Assembly (NCBI RefSeq): GCF_001426225.1
Contig: NZ_LMRT01000001.1
Location: 989,613-1,053,612 of the forward strand
DNA length: 64,000 bases
Source of the DNA: Allobosea sp. Leaf344
GTDB taxonomy: Bacteria; Pseudomonadota; Alphaproteobacteria; Rhizobiales; Beijerinckiaceae
Direction: 5' to 3'
Shown: piece after piece, positions 56,483-64,000 of the stretch
Layout of the letters: the number at the start of each line of letters is the position of its first letter
Numbering within the stretch: position 1 is the first letter of the stretch
The notes under the pieces: generated by a model
The model's input: the letters and a program-made list of their open reading frames with translations, nothing else
The model's database searches: none
Told to the model about the DNA's origin: nothing
Made by a program: the position numbers and the translations under genes

Positions 56483-57370
56483 TCAATTGGATGGGCGCAA
56501 GTCATTCCGCTCCTCCATGAAGGCGTAAATCAGCCGGGCGATCAGAGCGGGATCCTCCTCATGCACGAGATGCCCGCCCGCGACCCTGTGGAGCCGGGCC
56601 CGGGGCAGGCGTTCGGCGAGCGCGGCCGCCTCCGCGGGGCGCACCGCCCTGTCGGCGCTCCCCGCGATCAGCAGGATCGGCAGGTCGAGTTTCGAGAAGT
56701 CCCGCCCCAGCCCGTGCAGGTCCCAATGCGCCATCATCGCCAGAGTGGAGGCGACATGGACGCGGCTGGCGAAGAGCCGCTGGTAGAAGCGCAGCCCCGC
56801 CGCGTCGATCTGCGATCCCGTCCCTTCCAGCAGGTTTTCGACGGCGCCGGCACTTCCCGCGCGCCAGGCGAAGAAGCGCGGCACCAGCGGGTTCAGCACC
56901 AGCAGCCGGGCCAGAGACGGGAAGAGCTGCGAGGCGACGCCCCGGAACGGCAGCAGCGCGCCGTTGAGGCTGACGATCGCGCGCGGCCGCACCGCCTTGT
57001 CCAGCACCAGGCGCAGCGCGATGGCGGCGCCGGCGGAATGGCCGACGATGATTTCCGGCGACATGGCGAGCTGCCCGAGCAAGGCGGCGACGGCGCGGGC
57101 CATGGCCGGCAGCGAGAGGCGCTCCGGCTCCGGCGCCTCAGTGAAGCCATGGCCGGGCAGATCCGGAGCGACGATCGTGAAGCGCTCCGCCAGCAGCGGG
57201 GCGAGGCCGCGCCAGGAATGGGTGGCGGCGCCGGTGCCGTGCAGCAGCAGCAGCACGGGCCCCTGCCCCATGATCTGGACATGCCAGCGCAACCCCGCCG
57301 CCGTCACGAAGCGGCTCGCGGCACGGTTCGGCCAATCCTGCCCGTCGCGCTGCCAGGACAGGGCGCTCAT
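56483..57370 (-). CDS. bchO: BchO, alpha/beta hydrolase linked to magnesium chelatase
   Basis: 295 residues from the ATG at 57370 (MSALSWQRDGQDWPNRAAS). Alpha/beta-hydrolase fold with GPVLLLLHGTGAATHSWRGL as oxyanion region and the nucleophile elbow IIVGHSAGAAIALRLVLDKA. A late Asp (ILLIAGSADRAVRP) and His (RVAGGHLVHEEDPALIARL) complete the triad. BchO lies next to bchID in purple bacteria; its exact role is not settled. It starts 25 bp after the bchD stop. Confidence 0.92.
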   Translation of the reverse strand: MSALSWQRDGQDWPNRAASRFVTAAGLRWHVQIMGQGPVLLLLHGTGAATHSWRGLAPLLAERFTIVAPDLPGHGFTEAPEPERLSLPAMARAVAALLGQLAMSPEIIVGHSAGAAIALRLVLDKAVRPRAIVSLNGALLPFRGVASQLFPSLARLLVLNPLVPRFFAWRAGSAGAVENLLEGTGSQIDAAGLRFYQRLFASRVHVASTLAMMAHWDLHGLGRDFSKLDLPILLIAGSADRAVRPAEAAALAERLPRARLHRVAGGHLVHEEDPALIARLIYAFMEERNDLRPSN

Positions 57371-57395
57371 GGCGGCGCCATCGGGGGCGGCATGG

Positions 57396-59156
57396 TCAGC
57401 GCCCCGGCAGCAGCGCGCCGACGGCACGGCCGACGCTGGCGGCGTCGGCCTGCGGCAGCGGCACGTAGCGCGCCCCCATTTCCTGCGCCAGCGCCGCGGC
57501 CTGGCGCTGCGGCTGCGGGGAGGTGTCGATCAGCAGGGCGCGCAGCCCCGCCCCGCGCAGGGCGAGCGCGGCCTGCATCGCATCTTCCTGCGCCTTGACG
57601 CGGCCGGGCTGACCGTCGCGGTCGATATTGGCGCGGCCATCGGTCATGAAGACCAAGGCCGGGGTCCGGCCCTTGCGGGCGACGCCCTCCGCCAGAGCGG
57701 CGGCGGCGGCGATGGCGGTGGCGAGCGGGGTGGCACCGCCGGCCGGCAGCGCGGCGAGCGCACGTTCGGCGGCGACGAGGGAGCGGGTCGGCGGCAGCAC
57801 CAGCTCGGCCTCCCGTCTGCGGAAGGCGATCAGCGCGACCTCGTCGCGGCGGATATAGCATTCGGCCAGCAGCAGCCTGACCGCGCCTTTCGCTTCGGCG
57901 AGGCGCTGCAGCGCCGAGGAACCCGAAGCATCGACGATGAACAGCGTCGCCGTCTCGCTGCGCTGCCGGTAGCGGGCGACGCGAAAATCGCCGCGGCGGA
58001 TGATGAGGCCGCTGCGGTCCGGCTGCTCGCGCCGGCGCAGGGTCTGCCAGGGCGCGGCGGCGCGCAGGGTCTCGACGATGGCGAGCCGCGCGCCCCGGCC
58101 GGTCTCGCCCGGACGCGCGCCGATGCTGCGCCCGCGCAGCGCCGAGCTCTGCATCAGCCCGGCCTTGCCCGCCGTGCCGGCGCGGGAGCGGCCGCCCTGG
58201 GCAAGGAGCTGCGCCAGCAGGCCGGCAGGGATCGCCGCGCGCGCGGCTTCGAGGACGAGATCGTCGAGCTCCGCCGGCCGGTCCTTCGCCGCCGGGTCCT
58301 CCGCCTCCACCGGGTCGGGCTGGGGCGGTGGCGGCGGCGCGTCCTCGGGCTGCGAGGCCGCGGGGTTCTGCGTGGCGCGCGGAGCCAGGACGAGCGCCGC
58401 GGCCAGAGCCGCATCCTCCTGCGCGACCGCCTCGCGCCCCGCCAGCGCGGCGAGCATCCGCGCCGCCTTCACCGCCTGCAAGGGCGCGCGGCCGGAGCCG
58501 ATGCCGAGCGCCAGGCAGGCGGCGCAGAGGGCCTCTATCGCCTCGTCGCCGATCGTGATGCCAGGCAGCCGCCTGCGCGCATCGGTCAGGTCGGCCGGGT
58601 CGATGCCGTCCGGCGCGATGTCGCGATGGCTGAGGCCGGTGAGGTCCAGCATCAGGCCGAGCCGCTCGGTCAGGGCGGGCGGTGGCGCCTCGTCGAGACT
58701 CGCCCCCTCGTCCAAGGCGAGGATGCCGATGCGGCTGAGCGGGCCGCTGCCAGATAAGTCGCGCGCGGCCGCGACCTCGCCGCTGTCCAGCACCGCGGCG
58801 AGCCGCGCCGCGAGCCCGGTCTCCATCCGTTCGGCCATGGCCGCGACGAGAACGCCGCCATCGCTCTCGGCCAAGAGACCGCGTTCGCTGACCGGCCGGC
58901 CGCTCGCCAGGGTCGCCGCGAGATCGAGCCCGCCATGCAGGCGCGCATCGGCGATCTGCGCCGGGAGACGCCGGAGCGGGCGGCCGTCCAGGAGCCGCGC
59001 CAGCCGCGCCAGCAGCGCCTCCCGCACCGGGCCGGCCGGCGCCCGCAGGCTGAGCCCGCCCAAAGCCGCGGGATCGAGCGCGAGCAAGGCGATGGCGATC
59101 TCCGCCCGCTGCCAGAGCGAGGGCGGCTCGGGGATCGCGGCGCCTGCGCCGCTCAC
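57396..59156 (-). CDS. bchD: Magnesium chelatase subunit D
   Basis: 586 residues from a GTG at 59156 that overlaps the bchI stop (GTGA). The frame stays open further upstream but that part is antisense-like shadow over bchI. The N-terminal half is the degenerate AAA-like domain ([20 protein letters not shown]). A Pro/acidic hinge follows ([20 protein letters not shown]). The C-terminal von Willebrand domain has the MIDAS motif [20 protein letters not shown], then [13 protein letters not shown] and [11 protein letters not shown]. With BchI and BchH it inserts Mg into protoporphyrin IX. Confidence 0.95.
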   Translation of the reverse strand: MSGAGAAIPEPPSLWQRAEIAIALLALDPAALGGLSLRAPAGPVREALLARLARLLDGRPLRRLPAQIADARLHGGLDLAATLASGRPVSERGLLAESDGGVLVAAMAERMETGLAARLAAVLDSGEVAAARDLSGSGPLSRIGILALDEGASLDEAPPPALTERLGLMLDLTGLSHRDIAPDGIDPADLTDARRRLPGITIGDEAIEALCAACLALGIGSGRAPLQAVKAARMLAALAGREAVAQEDAALAAALVLAPRATQNPAASQPEDAPPPPPQPDPVEAEDPAAKDRPAELDDLVLEAARAAIPAGLLAQLLAQGGRSRAGTAGKAGLMQSSALRGRSIGARPGETGRGARLAIVETLRAAAPWQTLRRREQPDRSGLIIRRGDFRVARYRQRSETATLFIVDASGSSALQRLAEAKGAVRLLLAECYIRRDEVALIAFRRREAELVLPPTRSLVAAERALAALPAGGATPLATAIAAAAALAEGVARKGRTPALVFMTDGRANIDRDGQPGRVKAQEDAMQAALALRGAGLRALLIDTSPQPQRQAAALAQEMGARYVPLPQADAASVGRAVGALLPGR

Positions 59157-60157
59157 GGCCCGAACACCTCGGTGAGGGCGCGGTCGACCCGCAGCGTGGC
59201 GCGGGCCTCGTCCAGCGGGTTTCGGCGCAGCCGGTGGCGCAGCGCCATCGGCGCGACGCTGCGGATATGGCAGTCCAGCACCTCCGCCTTGCCCTCCAGC
59301 GCCGCGAGGGCGCGGGCCGCCCGGATCAGCGTGAGCTCCCCGCGCAGCCCGTCGGTGCCGAGATGCAGGCAGAGCTCCGCCGCCCGGTGCAGGGCGGCGT
59401 CGGAGGTGACCAGTTCGGGCAGGCGCTTGCGCCCGGCGGTGAGCCTGCGGCCCAGCGCCGCGTCCTTCGCCCGCCACAGCGCGATGAAGCCCTCGGGATC
59501 CCGGTCGAAGGCGTCGCGCCGCTTCACCACCTCGATCCTTGTCGGCAGATCGGCCGGCGTCGTCACCTCGACGGAGAGGCCGAAGCGGTCGAGCAGCTGC
59601 GGCCGCAGCTCGCCTTCCTCCGGATTGCCGCTGCCGACGAGGACGAAGCGGGCGGGATGGCGCAGGCTCAGCCCCTCCCGCTCCACAACGTTCTCGCCCG
59701 AGGCGGCGACGTCGAGGAGGACGTCGACGAGATGATCCTCGAGCAGATTGGCCTCGTCGATATAGAGGAAGCCGCGATGGGCGCGGGCGAGAAGCCCGGG
59801 CTGGAAGGCCTTTTCGCCGCTGACCAGCGCCTTTTCGAGGTCGAGCGCGCCGACCACCCGGTCCTCGGTCGCGCCGAGCGGGAGATCGACGACGGGCACG
59901 GGGACGAGATGGGTCTTCTCGCCGCGGGCGGCGGGATCGGGCGCGCGGTTATAGGGATCGCCGACCACGGCGCGCATCGGCGGCAGCAGCGCGGCCAACG
60001 CCCGCACGGCCGTGGATTTGCCGGTGCCGCGATCGCCGAAGATCAGCACGCCGCCGATGCTCGGATCGATCGCCGCCAGCAGCAAGGCTCGCTTCATCTC
60101 CTCCTGCGCGACGATGGCCGAGAATGGGAAAGGCTTGGCCATGGGGCTCTCCGTCAC
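59153..60157 (-). CDS. bchI: Magnesium chelatase ATPase subunit I
   Basis: 334-residue AAA+ protein. Walker A is [20 protein letters not shown]; Walker B is [20 protein letters not shown]. The sensor/Arg-finger parts are [20 protein letters not shown] and [20 protein letters not shown]. It forms the motor ring with BchD. ATG at 60157; [13 protein letters not shown] five codons later is an alternative. Confidence 0.97.
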   Translation of the reverse strand: MTESPMAKPFPFSAIVAQEEMKRALLLAAIDPSIGGVLIFGDRGTGKSTAVRALAALLPPMRAVVGDPYNRAPDPAARGEKTHLVPVPVVDLPLGATEDRVVGALDLEKALVSGEKAFQPGLLARAHRGFLYIDEANLLEDHLVDVLLDVAASGENVVEREGLSLRHPARFVLVGSGNPEEGELRPQLLDRFGLSVEVTTPADLPTRIEVVKRRDAFDRDPEGFIALWRAKDAALGRRLTAGRKRLPELVTSDAALHRAAELCLHLGTDGLRGELTLIRAARALAALEGKAEVLDCHIRSVAPMALRHRLRRNPLDEARATLRVDRALTEVFGP

Positions 60158-60194
60158 CCGGCTTCGGCGCGCTGGGCCGTCGGTTTCGCGGCTC

Positions 60195-61154
60195 TCACGA
60201 CGCCACCGCCTCGGCGAGGCGCGGCGGCAGGCGGAAGACCACCTCCTCCTCCTCGCCGTCGAGCTCCCTCACCGTTACGCTGCGAAACCCGCGCAGATGA
60301 TCGATGGTCTCCTGGACGAGCCGCTCCGGCGCGGAGGCGCCGGCGCTGAACCCGACCGTGTCGACCTCGGCGAACCAGGCCGGATCGATCGCGTCCGGCC
60401 CCTCGATCAGGCGGCTCTCGACTCCGCATTGGGCGCCGACCTCGCGCAGCCGGCTGGAATTCGACGAGGAGCTGGACCCGATCACCAGGATCAGCTCGCA
60501 ATGGCGCGCCATTTCCTGCACCGCCGCCTGGCGGTTCTGCGTGGCGTAGCAGATATTGCGGGTATCGGGCCCGATGATCCCCGGGAAGCGCCGGGACAGC
60601 GCCGCGATGACCTCGCGCGTATCCTGCAGGCTGAGGGTCGTCTGGGTGATGTAGGCGACGCGGCCGGCGTCGCGCACCACGAGATCCTCCACCTCCTCGG
60701 GCGTCGCCAGGACATGCAGCCGGCCCGCGATCTGCCCGCGCGTGCCCTCGACCTCGGCATGGCCCTCATGGCCGATCAGCACCACGTCATAGCCGAGCTC
60801 GGCATAGCGCCGGCCCTGGTTGTGGACCTTGCTCACCAGCGGGCAGGTGGCGTCGATCACGTCGAGCCCGCGCGCGGCCGCCGCGGCCTCGACGCTGCGG
60901 GACACGCCATGGGCGGAGAAGATCGTGGTGGCGCCGCGCGGGATCTGGTCGACCTCGCCGACGAAGACCGCGCCCCTTTCGCGCAGCCCCTCGACGACAT
61001 GGGTGTTGTGGACGATCTCGTGGCGGACATAGACGGGCGCGCCGTGCCGGGCCACGGCCCGCTCGACGATCTCGACCGCGCGCACCACGCCGGCGCAGAA
61101 GCCGCGCGGCTTCGCCAGCAGCACCGTCAGCGGGCGCAGGCCGTGCCGGCTCAT
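60195..61154 (-). CDS. ispH: 4-hydroxy-3-methylbut-2-enyl diphosphate reductase
   Basis: 319 residues from the ATG at 61154 ([20 protein letters not shown]). Last step of the MEP pathway, making IPP and DMAPP. The three iron-sulfur Cys are in [36 protein letters not shown] and [16 protein letters not shown]. The substrate loop is [16 protein letters not shown]. Its start overlaps the dxs stop (ATGA). Likely a cluster-dedicated copy: a housekeeping paralogue may exist elsewhere. Confidence 0.96.
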   Translation of the reverse strand: MSRHGLRPLTVLLAKPRGFCAGVVRAVEIVERAVARHGAPVYVRHEIVHNTHVVEGLRERGAVFVGEVDQIPRGATTIFSAHGVSRSVEAAAAARGLDVIDATCPLVSKVHNQGRRYAELGYDVVLIGHEGHAEVEGTRGQIAGRLHVLATPEEVEDLVVRDAGRVAYITQTTLSLQDTREVIAALSRRFPGIIGPDTRNICYATQNRQAAVQEMARHCELILVIGSSSSSNSSRLREVGAQCGVESRLIEGPDAIDPAWFAEVDTVGFSAGASAPERLVQETIDHLRGFRSVTVRELDGEEEEVVFRLPPRLAEAVAS

Positions 61155-63103
61155 CGCGCCGGCTCCTGGACCAGCCGCAGCGCCGCCGCGCCGGCCGAGG
61201 CGCTGCGCCCGGCGGCGAGGACGGGGCGGCAGAGGCGCAGCGCGGTGTCGGCGATGGAGCCGGCATCGAGCCCCGCCTGGGCATACATCCGCGCCTGGGT
61301 GTCGTGGTCCTGGAACAGGTCCGGCAGGCACAGGGTCTTCACCTTCAGCCCGTGGGAGAGCAGGTCCATATCGGCCAGAGCATGCAGCACGAAGGAGCCG
61401 AACCCCCCGACGGAGCCTTCCTCGACGGTGATCAGCGCCTCGTGATGCAAAGCGAGCCGGGCCAGGAGCGGCCGGTCGAGCGGCTTGGCGAAGCGGGCAT
61501 CGGCGACGGTGGTGGAGACACCCAGCCGCTCCAGCCGCTCGGCCGCCTCGAGGCATTCGGCCAGCCTCGTCCCGTAGGAGAGCAGAGCGATGCGTGTGCC
61601 CTCGCGCAGGACACGGCCGCGGCCGATGGCGAGCGGCACGCCCTCGGCCGGCAGCGCCACGCCGGTGCCGTCGCCCCGGGGATAGCGGAAGGCGATCGGC
61701 CCCGTGTCATGGGCCCGGGCGGTGGCGACCATATGGACGAGCTCCGCCTCGTCGGCCGGCGCCATCAGCACGAAATTCGGCAGGCAGCCGAGATAGGCGG
61801 TGTCGAAGGCGCCGGCATGGGTGGCGCCGTCGGCCCCGACCAGCCCGGCCCGGTCGATGGCGAAGCGGACCGGGAGGTTCTGCAGCGCGACGTCATGGAC
61901 GATCTGGTCGAAGGCCCGTTGCAGGAAGGTGGAATAGATCGCGCAGAAGGGTTTCAGGCCCTGGCAGGCGAGGCCGGCCGCGAAGGTGACGCCATGCTGC
62001 TCGGCGATGGCGACGTCGAAGAAGCGCTCCGGATGCGCCTTGGCGAAGAGGTCGAGCCCCGTGCCGGAGGGCATGGCCGCGGTGATGGCGACGATGGCGG
62101 GGTCGCGCGCCGCCTCCGCCACCAGCGCCTGGGCGAAGATTTTGGTATAGGCGGGCACGGCCGAGACCGGCTTGTCCTGCGCGCCGGTCGCGACGTCGAA
62201 CCTGACGACGGCATGGTATTTGTCGGCCGTCGCCTCGGCCGGGGCGTAGCCCTTGCCCTTCTGGGTGACGACATGCACGAGGATCGGCCCCTGCCCGGCA
62301 TCGCGCACATTGCGCAGCACCGGCAGCAGATGGTCGAGATTATGCCCGTCGACCGGGCCGACATAATAGAAGCCGAGCTGGTCGAACAGGGTCCCGCCGG
62401 TCAGATAGCCGCGGGCATGCTCCACCGCGCGGGTGATGCCGCGGTCGAGCCGCTTGCCGAAGCGCCGCGTCAGCTGGCGGCCATGGTCGCGCAGAGACAG
62501 ATAGGCCTTGCCCGAGAGCAGCTTGGCGAGATGCGCCGAGAGCGCGCCGACGGGCGGGGCGATCGACATGTCGTTGTCGTTGAGGATGACGATCAGCCGC
62601 TTGCCGAGGGCACCGGCATTGTTGATCGCCTCATAGGCCATGCCCGCCGACATCGCGCCGTCGCCGATCACCGCGACGACATGGCCGTCCTCGCCCTTGA
62701 GATCGCGCGCCACGGCGAAACCCAGCGCCGCCGAGATCGAGGTGGAGGTGTGGGCGGCGCCGAACGGGTCATAGGCGCTCTCGCTGCGTTTGGTGAAGCC
62801 CGACAGCCCGCCGCCCTGGCGCAGGGTCCGGATGCGGTCGCGCCGCCCGGTCAGGATCTTGTGCGGATAGGCCTGGTGACCGACATCCCAGATCAGGGTG
62901 TCGCGCGGCGTATCGAAGAGATGGTGTAGCGCCACCGTCAGCTCGACCACGCCGAGCCCCGCCCCGAGATGACCGCCGGTGACGGAGACCGCGTCGATGG
63001 TTTCGGCTCGCAGCTCATCCGCGAGCTGGCGGAGCTCGCCGGGACTCAGCCCGCGCAGATCGGCCGGAGATGCGATGCGGTCGAGCAAGGGCGTCTGCGG
63101 CAT
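61151..63103 (-). CDS. dxs: 1-deoxy-D-xylulose-5-phosphate synthase
   Basis: 650 residues from the ATG at 63103 ([20 protein letters not shown]). TPP enzyme, first and flux-controlling step of the MEP pathway. Visible are [20 protein letters not shown], the TPP motif [18 protein letters not shown] with [20 protein letters not shown], and the transketolase segment [20 protein letters not shown]. It sits in the photosynthesis cluster, coupled to ispH. Two perfect PpsR-type boxes lie 34-75 bp upstream. Confidence 0.97.
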   Translation of the reverse strand: MPQTPLLDRIASPADLRGLSPGELRQLADELRAETIDAVSVTGGHLGAGLGVVELTVALHHLFDTPRDTLIWDVGHQAYPHKILTGRRDRIRTLRQGGGLSGFTKRSESAYDPFGAAHTSTSISAALGFAVARDLKGEDGHVVAVIGDGAMSAGMAYEAINNAGALGKRLIVILNDNDMSIAPPVGALSAHLAKLLSGKAYLSLRDHGRQLTRRFGKRLDRGITRAVEHARGYLTGGTLFDQLGFYYVGPVDGHNLDHLLPVLRNVRDAGQGPILVHVVTQKGKGYAPAEATADKYHAVVRFDVATGAQDKPVSAVPAYTKIFAQALVAEAARDPAIVAITAAMPSGTGLDLFAKAHPERFFDVAIAEQHGVTFAAGLACQGLKPFCAIYSTFLQRAFDQIVHDVALQNLPVRFAIDRAGLVGADGATHAGAFDTAYLGCLPNFVLMAPADEAELVHMVATARAHDTGPIAFRYPRGDGTGVALPAEGVPLAIGRGRVLREGTRIALLSYGTRLAECLEAAERLERLGVSTTVADARFAKPLDRPLLARLALHHEALITVEEGSVGGFGSFVLHALADMDLLSHGLKVKTLCLPDLFQDHDTQARMYAQAGLDAGSIADTALRLCRPVLAAGRSASAGAAALRLVQEPAR

Positions 63104-63136
63104 CGGTGGTCCCCCATCGCGATCTCTCGGCCAAAC

Positions 63137-63178
63137 TGTCAACCTGAATTAACACATTGATGTAAGCCTGGCGATACA
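63137..63178. promoter_or_regulatory. Two PpsR/CrtJ boxes upstream of dxs
   Basis: 63137-63154 TGTCAACCTGAATTAACA and 63161-63178 TGTAAGCCTGGCGATACA. Both match TGT-N12-ACA at all six fixed bases and are 6 bp apart. They start 33 bp above the dxs ATG and end 191 bp above the cytochrome c gene on the other strand, so either or both could be controlled. Confidence 0.8.
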
Positions 63179-63343
63179 GTACGAAGGAGTTGCGGGAGAT
63201 GCAATCGCCTTGCTGGCCCTCTTCGAACAGGCCGGCAGCGTCTGAGCCCGCAGCTGCCCGGCTCCGCGCGTCGCGGCGTTCGGGCGGCGAAATGCCGCCG
63301 ACTGGAGGCTTGTCCCGTTAGTGGAGCGCCCTAGTCTCGAATC

Positions 63344-63354
63344 GGAATGATTCC
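63344..63354. promoter_or_regulatory. Palindrome just before the cytochrome c gene
   Basis: GGAATGATTCC, arms GGAAT/ATTCC, directly in front of the ribosome-binding site (AGGAGG, 63355-63360). It could be an operator; no family consensus recognised. Confidence 0.25.
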
Positions 63355-63369
63355 AGGAGGACGCCCGCC

Positions 63370-63774
63370 ATGAACAGCATTACCTACGCCGCCGCTGCCA
63401 TTGTCCTTGCCTTCGGTCCGGCGCTCGTCTCACCGGCCCAGGCCCAGGACGCCGCGGCGGGAGAGAAAGTCTTCCTGCAGTGCCGCGCCTGCCACCAGGT
63501 CGGCGAGACCGCGAAGAACGGGGTCGGGCCGCAGCTCAACGGCATCCTGTCGGGCCAGCGCAAGGCGGGGACGGCGGCCGGCTATACCTATTCCGCCGCC
63601 TACAAGGCCCTGGACAAGACCTGGACGGAGGAGAATTTCCGCGTCTACATCAAGGATCCGCGCGGCGTGACCCCGGGCACCAAGATGGTCTATCCCGGGC
63701 TGAAGGACGAGGCACGGATCAACGAACTCGTCGCCTATCTCAAGCAGTTCGGCATGGACGGCAAGAAGCCCTGA
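63370..63774 (+). CDS. Periplasmic class I cytochrome c (c2/c550-like)
   Basis: 134 residues. The signal peptide is cleaved after AQAQ (~26). The haem motif is C38-R-A-C41-H42 (FLQCRACHQVGE). The sixth ligand Met is ~106 in TPGTKMVYPGL, and the C-terminal helix is RINELVAYLKQFGMDG. Soluble electron carrier. Next to a photosynthesis cluster that shows no pufC, it is a good candidate for reducing the reaction centre, but it could equally serve respiration. ATG with AGGAGG 9 bases upstream; terminator downstream. Confidence 0.92.
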   Translation: MNSITYAAAAIVLAFGPALVSPAQAQDAAAGEKVFLQCRACHQVGETAKNGVGPQLNGILSGQRKAGTAAGYTYSAAYKALDKTWTEENFRVYIKDPRGVTPGTKMVYPGLKDEARINELVAYLKQFGMDGKKP

Positions 63775-63798
63775 GGCCTGCGCCGGCCGCGACGATCG

Positions 63799-63826
63799 AG
63801 GGCGGGTCCGCCGGGACCCGCCCTTT
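63799..63826 (+). terminator. Intrinsic terminator after the cytochrome c gene
   Basis: Perfect 11-bp stem AGGGCGGGTCC / GGACCCGCCCT with GCCG loop and a short T-run, 24 bp after the stop codon. It also faces the convergent chemoreceptor gene. Confidence 0.8.
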
Positions 63827-63831
63827 CGCGT

Positions 63832-64000
63832 TCAGGATGCCAGTTTCAGCGCCTGACCGGCCGCGGCCGGGGTGCCCCGCCCGCCATCGGCGGTGACGAA
63901 GCCCGCCACCATCGCATCGAGCCCGCGCATCTGGCCGGAGAGCTGGCGCGCCGCCTCCAGGCTCTGCTCGGCCAGCGCCGCATTGCGCTGCGTGGTCTCG
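63832..64000 (-). CDS. C-terminal end of a methyl-accepting chemotaxis protein, cut by the window edge
   Basis: The minus strand from the right edge gives 55 codons to the TGA at 63832: ETTQRNAALAEQSLEAARQL, SGQMRGLDAMVAGFVTADGG and a short tail. The E-T-T-Q-x-N-A-A-L-x-E-Q pattern is the end of the MCP signalling coiled coil. The start and sensor domain are outside the window. It is convergent with the cytochrome c gene. Confidence 0.85.
   Translation of the reverse strand, partial: ETTQRNAALAEQSLEAARQLSGQMRGLDAMVAGFVTADGGRGTPAAAGQALKLAS

Overview
The window is about 64 kb of GC-rich alphaproteobacterial DNA. Gene content and order point to a facultative or aerobic anoxygenic phototroph of the Hyphomicrobiales (Rhizobiales). 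Supporting points are the trpF-trpB-trpA-accD-folC order, an AccD without the usual zinc-ribbon cysteines, a complete tad/cpa Flp-pilus locus, the pcaIJHG/IclR group and a puf-bch-crt photosynthesis cluster. A Bosea-like genus is a guess, not something shown by the sequence. I saw no rRNA, tRNA, CRISPR array, insertion sequence or integrase.

Layout. 1-10 kb: malic enzyme (cut by the left edge), a chemoreceptor with a LytS-type membrane sensor, MutS, an NlpC/P60 peptidase, a MarR regulator, a leucyl aminopeptidase and a TadD-like TPR lipoprotein. 10-21.3 kb: Flp-pilus locus (flp, cpaA-F, tadB, tadC on the minus strand; a pilus N-domain protein and two TadE/TadG-type pseudopilins on the plus strand). 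21.3-28.4 kb: retroviral-type aspartic protease, then rbsK after pcaIJHG, a divergent IclR activator (PcaR/PcaU type) with two matching boxes between pcaI and the regulator, an aldose epimerase and an L,D-transpeptidase. 28.6-31.4 kb: TauE-type permease, a low-GC islet with one unrecognised gene, and an aldo/keto reductase. 31.5-41.2 kb: tryptophan/fatty acid/folate housekeeping operon, an orphan TAXI binding protein, TypA/BipA and a second aldo/keto reductase.

41.2-63.8 kb is the photosynthesis cluster. One long minus-strand unit reads bchC-bchX-bchY-bchZ-pufQ-pufB-pufA-pufL-pufM and ends at a strong intrinsic terminator. crtF and crtE precede it, crtD and crtC run divergently, and crtI-crtB-(small membrane protein), bchO, bchI-bchD and dxs-ispH follow. 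A soluble cytochrome c lies just beyond. Together these supply isoprenoid precursors (Dxs, IspH), spheroidene/spirilloxanthin-type carotenoids (CrtE, B, I, C, D, F), bacteriochlorophyll steps (Mg chelatase I and D, chlorophyllide reductase XYZ, BchC), the LH1 antenna and the reaction-centre L and M subunits. Absent from the window: pufC, puhA, bchFNBHLM, bchEJ/acsF, bchP/G, bchH, ppsR and LH2 genes, so the cluster is split or continues elsewhere.

Three promoter regions of this cluster (bchC, crtE/crtD, dxs) carry paired TGT-N12-ACA motifs at 6-8 bp spacing, the known PpsR/CrtJ target. This predicts redox/light repression even though no PpsR gene is visible. I did not find a clearly new biological system. 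The points most worth checking are the missing canonical start codon of crtC, the small membrane protein antisense to the crtC end, the long C-terminal tail of the LH1 beta chain, and the low-GC islet gene at 29.8-30.4 kb.
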